Translations under genes and position numbers: made by a program
The notes under the pieces: generated by a model
What the model was told of the DNA's origin: nothing
The model's input: the letters and a program-made list of their open reading frames with translations, nothing else
Databases searched by the model: none
NCBI GenBank assembly: GCA_023401925.1
Contig: JAEXDA010000048.1
Coordinates: forward strand, 98,686-162,685
From: Bacillota bacterium
Lineage (GTDB): Bacteria; Bacillota; UBA4882; UBA8346
Direction: 5' to 3'
DNA length: 64,000 nucleotides
In this document: positions 1 through 8,938 of the stretch, one piece after another
How the letters are laid out: each line of letters starts with the position of its first letter
Numbering within the stretch: the first letter of the stretch is position 1

Positions 1-853
1 CATAAATGCCTTTATAACCGATATTGTTTTTGATTGCATCATATAAGGTTTTTCCATGAGCATCATACGCAATATAAAGCCACTCCCTGGCGGTCATGGT
101 TTTAAAACCCAAAGCAGCCCCAACTGCAACCCTTTCTTGATCAAGCCTTTCCAAGATTGTTGCTATGGACTTGGTAATCCCTTCAAAGTAAAACTGAAAG
201 TCTCCGCGAGTCGACTCGATCCGGGCCGCATTTAACACCATCAACGCCGGATGAAATATCGCTCCGATGTTGTCCAATCCGGTTTTGACCGCATTATCTC
301 CGGGGACAAATTGAGGAAACGCCCCATGAACAACCTTGAGCAGTTCCACAGTTTGATAACCCGGAAGCGCCGCTATGGGTACGGAATTTTTAACATTGAA
401 AATTTTCACCTGTGCCGGATTAGTATTACGGCAAGCGTACAAAAGAGTTTGGGCTTCGGCGATCATGATTTTTTTCTTTACGCCACGTTCCTTAAGGACT
501 TGGAGAAACTCAAAAACTCCACCGGTACGCCCCGGGTTTAAAATTATCAATTGCTTGTCTTGTAAATAGGGGGCCACCTGGGTCGCCATATAACGGTGGG
601 CATTGGCCGGAACCACAATCATGATCACATCGGCGTCGTTTACGACCTCTGCCATCTCGGAAGATGCCATTTGTACTTTTCCAAACCCCTCAATTTTCCC
701 AACTAACTCAATTCCGCCCGCTACTCGAATGGGTTCAAGACGGGATGCGCTACGGTTGAACATCTTTACAGGATACCCCATCAGGCCCAAATGTCCGGCC
801 ATTGCCATTCCACCATGCCCGGCGCCTAAAACCGCAAACCGTAACTGGCTCAT
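1..853 (-). CDS. NAD/NADP octopine/nopaline dehydrogenase family protein (3' end outside window)
   Basis: About 284 residues are visible and the C-terminus is cut by the left edge. The protein starts MSQLRF and carries a Rossmann dinucleotide-binding loop GAGHGG at residues 10–15, as in the NAD-glycerol-3-phosphate-dehydrogenase-like N-terminal domain. The later part resembles the octopine dehydrogenase C-terminal domain, including a GKTLYDAI segment near the edge. The family reductively condenses an amino acid with a 2-oxo acid, or catalyses a related NAD(P)-dependent reaction; the substrate cannot be read here. A strong Shine-Dalgarno sequence (AAAGGAGGAAG) lies just before ATG 853, so the start is secure. 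Nothing upstream on this strand suggests an operon. Confidence 0.85.
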   Translation of the reverse strand, partial: MSQLRFAVLGAGHGGMAMAGHLGLMGYPVKMFNRSASRLEPIRVAGGIELVGKIEGFGKVQMASSEMAEVVNDADVIMIVVPANAHRYMATQVAPYLQDKQLIILNPGRTGGVFEFLQVLKERGVKKKIMIAEAQTLLYACRNTNPAQVKIFNVKNSVPIAALPGYQTVELLKVVHGAFPQFVPGDNAVKTGLDNIGAIFHPALMVLNAARIESTRGDFQFYFEGITKSIATILERLDQERVAVGAALGFKTMTAREWLYIAYDAHGKTLYDAIKNNIGYKGIY

Positions 854-1429
854 CCAGCTTCCTCCTTTGACCGAACTATTCGGTAGTGATCTTAGGGTTA
901 AGGCTAAAAAACATCGGAAAATCAAGCTCCTGATTTAGCAGTCCACTTCATCCATTCACTGAGCCGAGGCAAACTGCAAGAACCGGCTTTTATGAGGGTC
1001 TCTCGGAGAGAAGGTCCTATTCTATGAGTGAACAAGTCAAGTAGCGAGGGTGTTCATCTAAAAAACAATTTAAAACGTTGATTGCGCAACTTATTCAAGG
1101 AGGAAGCCTTCCAATCAAAGGAAGAATTTCATAAAGGGGCAAAAAGATGCAAGTTGCAGGTCTATCTTAGGTTATATAGATTATGAGCTGTCACCGATGA
1201 TCATTCCGCCGAATTCCATTTAAACACTATTCTTGATAACTTTGGTAAATCCTTTCGGTCCCAGATAAAATTTCTAGGATGTAACGCCGAATTTGGGGGA
1301 CAGAAGCTCAATTTTCATCGTGAAGCATCAAAAAGTTCTTTCACCGGAAAATAAAGACTCAAACTCTACCAAAGGAGAGGGAGCGGAGAATTGTTGACGC
1401 GTGGTTTTGGTTCGAAGGGGTCTTCATCC
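854..1429. other. Gene-free stretch upstream of the opine-dehydrogenase-like gene
   Basis: I see no convincing coding region in this roughly 580-bp stretch. It holds the ribosome-binding site of the minus-strand gene at 853 and presumably its promoter, but no hexamer pair stands out. T-box and common riboswitch signatures were looked for and not found. The right end is the poly-A side of the LysM-gene terminator. Confidence 0.5.
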
Positions 1430-1463
1430 AAAAAAAAAGATGCCTTCCATTAAAAAAGGCATC
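1430..1463 (-). terminator. Rho-independent terminator of the LysM gene
   Basis: Arms GATGCCTT (1439–1446) and AAGGCATC (1456–1463) form an 8-bp stem. On the minus strand it is followed by nine consecutive T residues (1438–1430). It begins 10 nt after the LysM gene stop. Confidence 0.85.
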
Positions 1464-1472
1464 CGTAAATTT

Positions 1473-1802
1473 TTAATAGTACGGATAATAAGGATCGTAA
1501 GGATAAGGATAGGGTTCATAATAAGGTCTCCTATATCCATACGGGTAACGTCCATAAGGTCTTCCGTAATAAGGACGACGCCCATATCCTCCCCGACCAT
1601 CGCGTCCTGGCCCCGGTCTGCCTCCAGGCCGCTGTGAAGTATAAACCGGCAAATTGATAACCTGCCCGGCATATAATTGATTGGGATCAAGATTGGCATT
1701 AACGGCCATGATATCTTCCAGGGAAACATTCAATTCGTCCGCCAAATCCCAAAGAGTGTCCTCCGGCTGGATGACATATTCATACCCAGAGTTCATCGAC
1801 AT
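1473..1802 (-). CDS. LysM-domain protein with Tyr/Pro/Gly/Arg-rich tail
   Basis: 109 residues from ATG 1802, chosen because GAGGTG lies 6 nt upstream; a TTG further upstream (1844) has no such signal. Residues about 7–52 are a LysM peptidoglycan-binding domain (VIQPEDTLWDLADELNVS). The rest is low-complexity tail of RRPYYG/YPYGY-type repeats that ends in tyrosines. There is no signal peptide. LysM plus a Tyr-rich tail is common in spore coat and cortex-associated proteins such as SafA-like factors; a spore role is inferred from this architecture and the presence of spo0A. It could instead bind the vegetative wall. It appears to be monocistronic with its own terminator. Confidence 0.75.
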   Translation of the reverse strand: MSMNSGYEYVIQPEDTLWDLADELNVSLEDIMAVNANLDPNQLYAGQVINLPVYTSQRPGGRPGPGRDGRGGYGRRPYYGRPYGRYPYGYRRPYYEPYPYPYDPYYPYY

Positions 1803-2006
1803 ATATTTCACCTCGTCATACTTATTGGCTAAGGTTTTTAGCAATATATCTTATGTACTAAGGTGAAAGTAGGCATTATACGAAAAGCATAATTTCAGAT
1901 AACATTATTCACCGGCTCTCCCCATTATTTCGATGACCATGGACCGGTGGTAATTTAGTAAAATGTTCTCTAAATAACTACTCATGGATTGTGAACGTTT
2001 CACTTA

Positions 2007-2061
2007 AGTAGAGCGTATCTTCCCCATTTCTGATTGCCATTCATTTACGATACGCTCTACT
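2007..2061. repeat. 13-bp perfect inverted repeat overlapping a gene stop
   Basis: AGTAGAGCGTATC (2007–2019) and its exact complement (2049–2061) are separated by 29 nt. The right arm overlaps the TAG stop of the gene at 2060. There is no T-tract on either side, so a classical terminator is uncertain; it could be an mRNA 3'-end stabiliser. Confidence 0.6.
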
Positions 2062-2671
2062 AGTCCTTGCAGGAAAGCTGGACTTCACAAATGCCGTCAT
2101 GATTGAATGTCACATCCATCACTTCTACACACCCGACAGTGTGGGGAAGGTTATCCCATCTAATAAAGTTGATCTTTTCGATATCAGGCGAAACCAGCAC
2201 CGAGTTGATAATGGTTATCATGATAACCTGATTTTTACTATCCGTATATTTAACGACCACCTTGTCCTCAATCAAAGTTAAATCATCGGTCTTAGTATTG
2301 CTGAAAATTTCGAAACTTCCGATTCGCCCGCTGCTTGAAACGTCAATCACCGGAATCAGCTTATTTCCCACTCTTTCATTGCTGGAACGCGTTATGAAGC
2401 CTTTTTTCATTTGAACGATATTTCTCAAGGCATCACAAAAAGCAGCCACAAAAGCCTTCTGTCTATCAATCACGTTTCCTAAGTCGGCCCCGTGGCCCAC
2501 AATACATATTTCATCACTGGTTTCTTTGAGATTCCCTGAATTGACAGGGCTTGTTTTGGCCAAGTCCGGTCCTTTGATCGGGATTTGCTGGTCCGGAAAA
2601 ACCGTATAACCCAAACTGCCCGATAAAATAAAAATAACCCCTAAAATAAGTAAAATCGCTATTTTTTTCAT
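2060..2671 (-). CDS. Exported protein of unknown function
   Basis: 203 residues. The first ~25 are a signal sequence or membrane anchor (MKKIAILLILGVIFILSG) without a lipobox cysteine. The mature part has a segment GHGADLGNVIDRQKAF followed by CDALRNIVQ. This weakly recalls LPP20/FlgT-type domains, in which small residues precede an ADA-like helix, but I would not assign the family on this alone. The C-terminus contains three cysteines (C184, C194 and C201 approximately). No operon partner is evident: the next gene upstream on the same strand is an uncertain ORF. Function unknown. Confidence 0.6.
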   Translation of the reverse strand: MKKIAILLILGVIFILSGSLGYTVFPDQQIPIKGPDLAKTSPVNSGNLKETSDEICIVGHGADLGNVIDRQKAFVAAFCDALRNIVQMKKGFITRSSNERVGNKLIPVIDVSSSGRIGSFEIFSNTKTDDLTLIEDKVVVKYTDSKNQVIMITIINSVLVSPDIEKINFIRWDNLPHTVGCVEVMDVTFNHDGICEVQLSCKD

Positions 2672-2751
2672 TTTTTCCCCGTATGAACCCGATTGCCATT
2701 CTGTAATAATAAATTAGCGTTGGCCGTTTCTGTACAACCGTCGTTTTTGTT

Positions 2752-3096
2752 TTAAAAGAATCTTTGACTTAGTTTCGAGTAACACTTGATGAATCCTGCA
2801 TCAGTTACTAAATATTTTCCATGAAAGACTTTGAACGATGATGGAAGATTTTGAAAAAACCCGAATCCACCTTCAGGAAAATCAAGACCTGCGGATTGCA
2901 GTGAAGGAGGGATCGTCCCTTTATTGGCGGCCAATTGATTTCGGTTAACCTGAAATACCCTTTCGCTGATAATACTGAACCCGCTGTATACATTCTTAAG
3001 TACCTGAACAAATTCGCCCGGAGTGACATTCATATCAGGAAATAAGTTTTTTGGGTCCCATCCTATTAAAAAATCAGCTTTTCGCTGATTTTTCAT
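2752..3096 (-). pseudogene. Doubtful or decayed ORF downstream of speE
   Basis: An open frame of 114 codons with protein-like composition (for example NVTPGEFVQVLKNVYSGF) that I do not recognise. Its first nine codons lie inside the speE terminator hairpin, and there is no Shine-Dalgarno sequence at the first ATG or at the internal ATG near 3033. Either a gene has lost its 5' end, the start is non-canonical, or it is not coding. The sequence VNRNQLAANKGTIPPSL looks like real protein, which favours a remnant. Confidence 0.3.
3066..3093 (-). terminator. Terminator of speE
   Basis: AAAATCAGC (3070–3078), loop TTTTC, GCTGATTTT (3084–3092). On the minus strand the stem runs into TTTTTTAAT. It lies about 45 nt after the speE stop. 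Confidence 0.75.
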
Positions 3097-3138
3097 GATA
3101 CGATCATACTATTGTTTTTTCGGGCACCCGAAACCCTG

Positions 3139-3972
3139 TCATTTCCCGTCAATGATTTGCTCCACAAACCTTGGTAATTGAAAAGCACCGAAATGAAGTC
3201 CCGGAGTATAGTACTTCGTTTCCAAAGCGGGGAATTGTTCGGGTTTTACTTCCAGCGGGTCGTATTTTTTACTCGCCAAAGTAAAACTCCATAAACCCGA
3301 TGGATAGGTAGGAATGCTGGCTGTGTAAAGCCTCTCGATTGGAAATACCCCTTGAAGATTTCCGTGGATCATTTGAATCACATCCTGGTTCACAAAGGGA
3401 GACTCACTCTGAGCCACCATAATACCGTCTGCCGTTAACGCCTGGTGGACATGCTGGTAGAATTCGCGGCTAAAAAGGCCGACAGCCGGTCCAATCGGTT
3501 CCGTGGAATCAATAATAATCACATCGTATTGATTTTTATGCTCCCGAACATGGGCAACCCCATCGCCAATTGCCAACTTTACCCTGGCATCGGTTAATGC
3601 TCCGGCGATGCCCGGCAGGTATTGCCGGCTAACCTCGACCACCCGGTTGTCGATTTCAGCCAAAACCGCTTCTACCACAGTTACATGTTTCAATATTTCT
3701 CGAATAACTCCGCCATCGCCGCCTCCGACCACCAAAACTTTTTTCGGGTTGGGATGGGTATTTAATGCAACATGACTAATCATTTCATGATATACGAATT
3801 CATCGGCCTCCGTGGTCATAACCATCCCATCCAGCACCAGCATTTTTCCGAATTGAAGGGTATCGATGACTGCCATATCCTGATATTCGGTTTGTTCCGT
3901 ATGCAAAGTCCGGTTTATTTTACAGGAAAAGCCCAGATTCGGAGTTTGCTTCTCAGTATACCAAAGTTCCAT
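3139..3972 (-). CDS. speE: Spermidine synthase (polyamine aminopropyltransferase)
   Basis: 277 residues starting MELWYTEK. GAGGAGA sits 5 nt before ATG 3972, which rules out the ATG 18 nt upstream. It transfers the aminopropyl group from decarboxylated S-adenosylmethionine to putrescine. The AdoMet-type fold is visible: VVGGGDGGVIREILKH (glycine-rich loop), the following acidic residue in AEIDNRVVEVS, and the catalytic DSTEPIGPA segment in place of the usual DSTDPxGPA, followed by LFSREFY. Length is typical of the family. The decarboxylase that supplies its substrate, speD, is 31 kb away on the other strand, so the pathway is split. Single-gene unit with a terminator. Confidence 0.95.
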   Translation of the reverse strand: MELWYTEKQTPNLGFSCKINRTLHTEQTEYQDMAVIDTLQFGKMLVLDGMVMTTEADEFVYHEMISHVALNTHPNPKKVLVVGGGDGGVIREILKHVTVVEAVLAEIDNRVVEVSRQYLPGIAGALTDARVKLAIGDGVAHVREHKNQYDVIIIDSTEPIGPAVGLFSREFYQHVHQALTADGIMVAQSESPFVNQDVIQMIHGNLQGVFPIERLYTASIPTYPSGLWSFTLASKKYDPLEVKPEQFPALETKYYTPGLHFGAFQLPRFVEQIIDGK

Positions 3973-4074
3973 TAAAATCTCCTCATTCAAATATTTTCTA
4001 CCGGAATCATTACCTAAAGTTCTCTTTCAACCGGCTGTAAATGAGTATAACAAATTATTGGCCAAAAATAAATA

Positions 4075-6666
4075 CTACTTGGCAAGGTCCTGATCCATAA
4101 CGGGGATTACCAAATACTGAAGGAAAAGCGAATCCGCCGTTTTGTACCGGATAAAAATCAAACGTTGCTGATCACCCGGAAGGGTCCGCCAGGTTAACGG
4201 TTTCTCGCCCTGCCAATTGGACCAAATGGACTGATCATTACTGGCTCCCCATTGAAGGTTAGGCGTTAAGGATTGAATCTGAATCCAGCGATTTTCGCTT
4301 GATTCCATGACTCCTTTTTGAAAGAAATTCACTTCAAAAGCAACCGGCACCACTTGCCTCAATTTATTATTGAATGCATCATCCTGGAGAATCGTAGTGT
4401 TATCGGCATTATCCTTGGCTACAATCTGACAATAAACTCCATCCTGCGGTGATAGGTTTCCGGTAAAAATCCCGTTGGAATCTGCCGTTGTCAGGATGGT
4501 TTGCCATTTCCCCTCTTTTGTAAAAATCCGCAGCCAACAGGTTACAGCTTCATTGGCGGACCATTGAAGCCTGAAAGATCGATCCTCCCCACCCTCAGTC
4601 TCGCCCTTGTAAAGCATCAAGGTAGGAGCGGTGGTATCCAATTGAATATCCAGATAATCTTCCTGAATATGGCCTTCATTATCTTTCAAGCGGCCGGTGA
4701 TCCTTTTGGGTCCGTCTCCCGGAGAGAGCGCATAATCAATTACCGGCATGAAAGGTTGCCATTCCGTTGGGGAACCCGCTTCGCCCAAGGAAACCCATAC
4801 GGGGTCATTCAAGCCGGGGTTATCGGCAAGGTAGGCATCGGCAGTCCCTTCGCCCGCTACGGTCAGATGAACGGCTATGCGCCGGTAACGGGTCACCCCG
4901 GTAGGAGTACTCATGGAAAATTGAAGCGGACCGGCCAATTTCACCGCGGGCATCACCGATGGGGAAATTTTGGATAAACTTAGGATGCAATTAATGTCTC
5001 CCCAAAGACCAATCTCGTTTTGCCAGCGTATCCGGATTGGATTTTGAGTGTCCCGGAAAATGGAGCGGGGAATCTGATGCCGATTAGCCATTTGCTCTCC
5101 CATAAAAATCCGGTGACCGGGATTAAGCTCCTCTATAACCAATTGCACCGGGAAGGGAAATACCATTTCTGCTTGATCTTCTCGAATAAGCGGCGATATC
5201 CGTGAAACATCCGGTAGCGCCGGCCATTCTAGGTAAGAAGCCTGTCCGGATAAGCCGGGGCCGCAAGGAACGACCCAAGCCTTTTTTAAGGAGCGTCCGA
5301 TATCAATCGGGCCTCCCCACCAAGGATACCATTTCCAATCGCTTCCGCTTTCACTAATCCAAACACCCACCAGATCTTTCATTTTACCCTGTACCAGGAT
5401 AACTAACTTCTCCTTCTGAAACCCCAGGATCGTCCCTTCCGTTTTCGTATTGAAAACCTTGCCGGCCTGTGCTCTATCCTTAGCGGCTTCAGTGGATCGC
5501 CCCATTTTTTCAAGGGTTTCAGCTCGCTTGATCAGCAACGGTCCAAAGCCGGGATTAACGGCCAACCCTTGATCACATAAGTCTAAAGCCCCTTTGAAAT
5601 TCTTTTTCAACAGCTGGACCGAAGCTGCGCCCAGAAAACCGATTAATGAACGGTGATCGTGATGAATCGCATCCAAATACTGTTTATAAGCCAACTGCCA
5701 CTGGCCTTGCTGCAATAAAATACGGCCTTGATTGATTTCAAAGGCGGCATCCAAGTCCGGATCGTGAAATTCTTTGGTGGCATTGGCCAAACTGATGTGA
5801 GTATCGGGATCCAGCCAACGAATATTACTCTCCCACAATTTATAGTCGCTATTAGCATTTTTTCCCGTATTCCAGTTACTTAAAGCAGCTTTAGGGTTTC
5901 CTGCCAAATAAGCTCCCCAACCCATCAGTTCCCGAAACAGGGTTGCCGCTATCGGCTTTTGAAGATAGTTTGGGCTGACCAGTGACGAGGCGTTCCGGGT
6001 TTCTCCCAAAGCCAGGTAGGCCTTAAAAAGATCTTTATCGCGGGTAACCTGCCAAGGGGTCGGCAACGGGGTGGCCCGGAGTAAATAACCGAATGCCAAA
6101 GTGAACTTCCCTGTTTGTAGGGAAGCAGCTCCCTTCCGCAAGCAAATTGCAGGGGTACTGTTTCCCGATAAAATCGGGGTAACCTTCTCTGGCTGCCACT
6201 CGTTAAGATAATAGTCTGCCAATGCCAATTTTACCGCTTCCATTTGCGGTGCGTATTCAAATGCCTGCTGGTAATACCATAACGCTGTCTGTTTCTGGCG
6301 GCAGTAATCGTGATAATTTCCGGCAAAAACTAAGGCTAGAGGGTCGTGAGGGGTTAATTCCAAGAGCTGAAAAACACAAATCCGAAACCTCTCAAGTTCT
6401 TTTTTGGAAACCAACGGCAATTTTCCTTGCAATTCATTACGGCGTTTGGTAGTTTCCGTCCACAACAGGGAACGTTCTTCAAAATAAGCCGCCAAGCCGG
6501 ATGCCTTGAAAAGGCTTTGACCTTGCTCATATTGAGTTTCAAAATCATCGGAAGCGGCTGTGATATCCAAAGCGGTACGCAAAGGAGTTCCCGATACAAT
6601 CGGTACTCCCCAAATGGTCAACATTCCAAAAAAAAGCAGCAACCAAACGATAAATTTTTGATTCAT
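4075..6666 (-). CDS. Large exported TPR protein
   Basis: 863 residues. Residues 1–25 are a signal peptide (IVWLLLFFGMLTIWG). The N-terminal half carries several tetratricopeptide-like helical pairs, for instance around ALVFAGNYHDYCRQKQ and GFLGAASVQLLKKNFKGAL. A short region near residues 410–480 looks like a beta-barrel insert. The C-terminal ~300 residues look like beta-sandwich repeats, with LDTTAPTLML and an NADNTT segment typical of Ig-like or Y_Y_Y-type domains. This suggests a cell-surface scaffold or interaction protein; no enzyme motif is visible. Its start has AAGGCGATGACTGG before the ATG. It ends about 100 nt before speE, so cotranscription is possible. Confidence 0.7.
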   Translation of the reverse strand: MNQKFIVWLLLFFGMLTIWGVPIVSGTPLRTALDITAASDDFETQYEQGQSLFKASGLAAYFEERSLLWTETTKRRNELQGKLPLVSKKELERFRICVFQLLELTPHDPLALVFAGNYHDYCRQKQTALWYYQQAFEYAPQMEAVKLALADYYLNEWQPEKVTPILSGNSTPAICLRKGAASLQTGKFTLAFGYLLRATPLPTPWQVTRDKDLFKAYLALGETRNASSLVSPNYLQKPIAATLFRELMGWGAYLAGNPKAALSNWNTGKNANSDYKLWESNIRWLDPDTHISLANATKEFHDPDLDAAFEINQGRILLQQGQWQLAYKQYLDAIHHDHRSLIGFLGAASVQLLKKNFKGALDLCDQGLAVNPGFGPLLIKRAETLEKMGRSTEAAKDRAQAGKVFNTKTEGTILGFQKEKLVILVQGKMKDLVGVWISESGSDWKWYPWWGGPIDIGRSLKKAWVVPCGPGLSGQASYLEWPALPDVSRISPLIREDQAEMVFPFPVQLVIEELNPGHRIFMGEQMANRHQIPRSIFRDTQNPIRIRWQNEIGLWGDINCILSLSKISPSVMPAVKLAGPLQFSMSTPTGVTRYRRIAVHLTVAGEGTADAYLADNPGLNDPVWVSLGEAGSPTEWQPFMPVIDYALSPGDGPKRITGRLKDNEGHIQEDYLDIQLDTTAPTLMLYKGETEGGEDRSFRLQWSANEAVTCWLRIFTKEGKWQTILTTADSNGIFTGNLSPQDGVYCQIVAKDNADNTTILQDDAFNNKLRQVVPVAFEVNFFQKGVMESSENRWIQIQSLTPNLQWGASNDQSIWSNWQGEKPLTWRTLPGDQQRLIFIRYKTADSLFLQYLVIPVMDQDLAK

Positions 6667-6697
6667 CCAGTCATCGCCTTACCGACAAACTTAATTT

Positions 6698-7852
6698 TTA
6701 GGGCGTTTCGTGCAAAATATTCATCAAATCCTCCGCTTTCGCTTCCCGGGGGTTTGCTTTCGTAGAACCGGAACTCAAACTCTCCTCGATAATCGCCGGA
6801 AAATCGGCTTCCGTAATTCCCAAATCCGTAATATGTTCAAAGATCCCCAATTTGCGTTCCAGGGTCATGATAAATTTCATACCGGCGGCAGCCGCATCAA
6901 TTGCGTCTCCGGCGATAATTTTCAGGCCGAGGGCTTTGGCAATTTCACCGTATTTTTCATAGCTCACGGATAAATTAAAACGCATCACCGGAACCAAAAG
7001 CACTGCGCAAACCAAACCGTGCGGTTTACCGCCTCTTACGCCAATAGAATGCGCCATCCCGTGCACGGCCCCTAAACGAGCGACACTTAAGGCAATGCCA
7101 GCCATCAAGCTTCCCATTGCCATTTCCGAACGGGCTTGCAAATCCTGACTGTCTTGATGGACTTTGTAAATGTTTGCGGCTATCCTTTCAATTGCCGAAT
7201 ATGCATATACATCGGTTAATGGCGTTGCCCCCTTGGAAGTATAAGCTTCGATCGCTTGTACCAAAGCGTCCATCCCGGAATGAATCGTCACCGATGAAGG
7301 TAAGCTCAAAGTTAATTCCGGATCGACAATCGTCAGATTTGCGGCCAATAAGGGATCACGGATTGACTTCTTCACCTCTGTTTGATGATCCGTAAGTACC
7401 GCATTCAAAGTAACCTCTGCTCCGGACCCGGCTGTGGTGGGAATCGTTACTAGAGGCACACCGGGTTGCAATAATCGTCCGCCCTCAAAATAATATTTCA
7501 CATTCCGATCCGTCCGGATAAGGCCGGCAATGACTTTCGCAGAATCCATGGCGCTGCCGCCGCCAATCCCAACTACCCAATCGATATCGGAATCCTTGGC
7601 AATCTGCAGTCCTTTTTCTACCGTTTCCAGCGATGGTTCCGGCTCCACTTCATAAAAAGGGATGATTTGAAATCCAGAACCCCGGAGTAAAGTTTCGACT
7701 TTTTGGATGATTCCATTTTTCATTAAAGCCTGTTTACCGGTTACCACCATGACTTTAGGCCCGAAATACATACCTTCAACGGGCAATTCCCGTATCGACT
7801 GGCTACCGAAGATGATTCTCGTTTTAAGTTGAAAGGTCTGTAGCTGAGACAT
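6698..7852 (-). CDS. Iron-containing alcohol dehydrogenase
   Basis: 384 residues, the normal length for group III (Fe-dependent) alcohol dehydrogenases. The NAD(P) loop GGGSAMDSAK lies near residues 98–107. Metal-binding residues fit the family: an Asp in VDPELTLSL–HSGMDALVQ, and histidines in GAVHGMAHSIG and GGKPHG. It interconverts an aldehyde or ketone and an alcohol in the cytosol; the substrate is not predictable. GGGAGG precedes ATG 7852. The TPR gene starts only 32 nt downstream of its stop, so they may share a transcript although no functional link is obvious. Confidence 0.9.
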   Translation of the reverse strand: MSQLQTFQLKTRIIFGSQSIRELPVEGMYFGPKVMVVTGKQALMKNGIIQKVETLLRGSGFQIIPFYEVEPEPSLETVEKGLQIAKDSDIDWVVGIGGGSAMDSAKVIAGLIRTDRNVKYYFEGGRLLQPGVPLVTIPTTAGSGAEVTLNAVLTDHQTEVKKSIRDPLLAANLTIVDPELTLSLPSSVTIHSGMDALVQAIEAYTSKGATPLTDVYAYSAIERIAANIYKVHQDSQDLQARSEMAMGSLMAGIALSVARLGAVHGMAHSIGVRGGKPHGLVCAVLLVPVMRFNLSVSYEKYGEIAKALGLKIIAGDAIDAAAAGMKFIMTLERKLGIFEHITDLGITEADFPAIIEESLSSGSTKANPREAKAEDLMNILHETP

Positions 7853-8140
7853 GAAGCATCCTCCCTTATTACACTGACTTTACTCAATTCGCCGTTTTAT
7901 ATTTATCTCCTCTGGCTTTTCCAAGAGTTTTTCAAAATTTAATGGATTTTCCCTCTATTTACCATTCTCAAATAATATACGCCTGAAATCGAATCCATAC
8001 TACAATGAGAGGGTTGAATTCAGACAGCAGCGGATCGGGGCAAAATTAAAGCTACCAGCTAAATAGCTAATAGCACAGATTATCTCTCAATCAAAATTAA
8101 TATCGCAGACATCGATGGGGATAACAGGTAACCTTATTTG

Positions 8141-8938
8141 CTAAATTTTCAACTCTAGCCAAGCTTTTTCTACCAGGGTCCCAATATTCCGGTAAACTTC
8201 GGCATGGTCATTTTTCACCCGCCAATGTCCCAAATATTCCAAGTTACCTTCAGGCCCCAAAATCGGTGAAAACGTTAAGTTGACCAAATTCCATCCTATC
8301 GTGGAACCGGTTAATAATAACCTCTCCAGGACTTCCAAATGGACTATCTTATCGCGGACAACCCCTTTTTTGCCAACCTTACCTTTTCCAGCTTCAAATT
8401 GGGGCTTAATTAAAGTAATTAAATCGCCTTCCGCCGTGATAAGCTCCAAAAATTTAGGAAGTACCAACGCTAAAGAAATAAATGAAAGATCGGCTGTAAT
8501 CACGCTTGGATTTTCCCCAAGATGTTCCCTATCAAAATAACGGATATTTTCCCGTTCGAAGACCGTAACTCTTTTATCCTGACGTAGTTTCCAGGCTATT
8601 TGACCGTAGCCGACATCAATAGCATAAACATGAGCGGCACCGAACTGTAAAAGGCAATCGGTAAACCCGCCGGTCGAAGCTCCAGCATCCAGACATATCC
8701 TGCCATCCACCTTCAGGTCAAAACTTTGGAGGGCTTTTTCCAGCTTTTTACCGCCCCGGCTGACATAGGTCTCTACACCAAGACGATTCACTTCCAGCGG
8801 CTCGCTCACCATTTGACTGGCCTTTTCAATCCTTTTGCCGTTGACAATTACTTCTCCGGCCATTATCGAACGCTGTGCCTGCTCACGGCTTTGATAATAA
8901 CCGTTCTCCACTAACCAAGAATCCACGCGTTGTTTCAT
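8141..8938 (-). CDS. tlyA: TlyA family rRNA (cytidine-2'-O)-methyltransferase / putative hemolysin
   Basis: 265 residues. An S4 RNA-binding domain occupies about residues 1–60 (VDSWLVENGYYQSREQAQRS). An FtsJ/RrmJ-type methyltransferase follows, with LDAGASTGGFTDCLLQ as the AdoMet loop and conserved lysines in ALQSFDLKVDG and ITLIKPQFEAGKGKV. The family 2'-O-methylates cytidines in 16S and 23S rRNA and affects capreomycin sensitivity. The ATG overlaps the dgt stop (ATGA), showing translational coupling. In many Bacillota tlyA sits with dxs, xseA or recN; the dgt partner here is less usual. Confidence 0.92.
   Translation of the reverse strand: MKQRVDSWLVENGYYQSREQAQRSIMAGEVIVNGKRIEKASQMVSEPLEVNRLGVETYVSRGGKKLEKALQSFDLKVDGRICLDAGASTGGFTDCLLQFGAAHVYAIDVGYGQIAWKLRQDKRVTVFERENIRYFDREHLGENPSVITADLSFISLALVLPKFLELITAEGDLITLIKPQFEAGKGKVGKKGVVRDKIVHLEVLERLLLTGSTIGWNLVNLTFSPILGPEGNLEYLGHWRVKNDHAEVYRNIGTLVEKAWLELKI

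Noticed and set aside
854..1400. Possible T-box or riboswitch leader upstream of the opine-dehydrogenase-like gene
   Set aside because: No T-box sequence, specifier/antiterminator pair or known aptamer core could be found on the minus strand.
4501..4977. Plus-strand 158-codon open frame inside the TPR gene
   Set aside because: Antisense shadow of a well supported 863-residue protein; composition is Pro/Gly/Arg-rich and lacks a ribosome-binding site.
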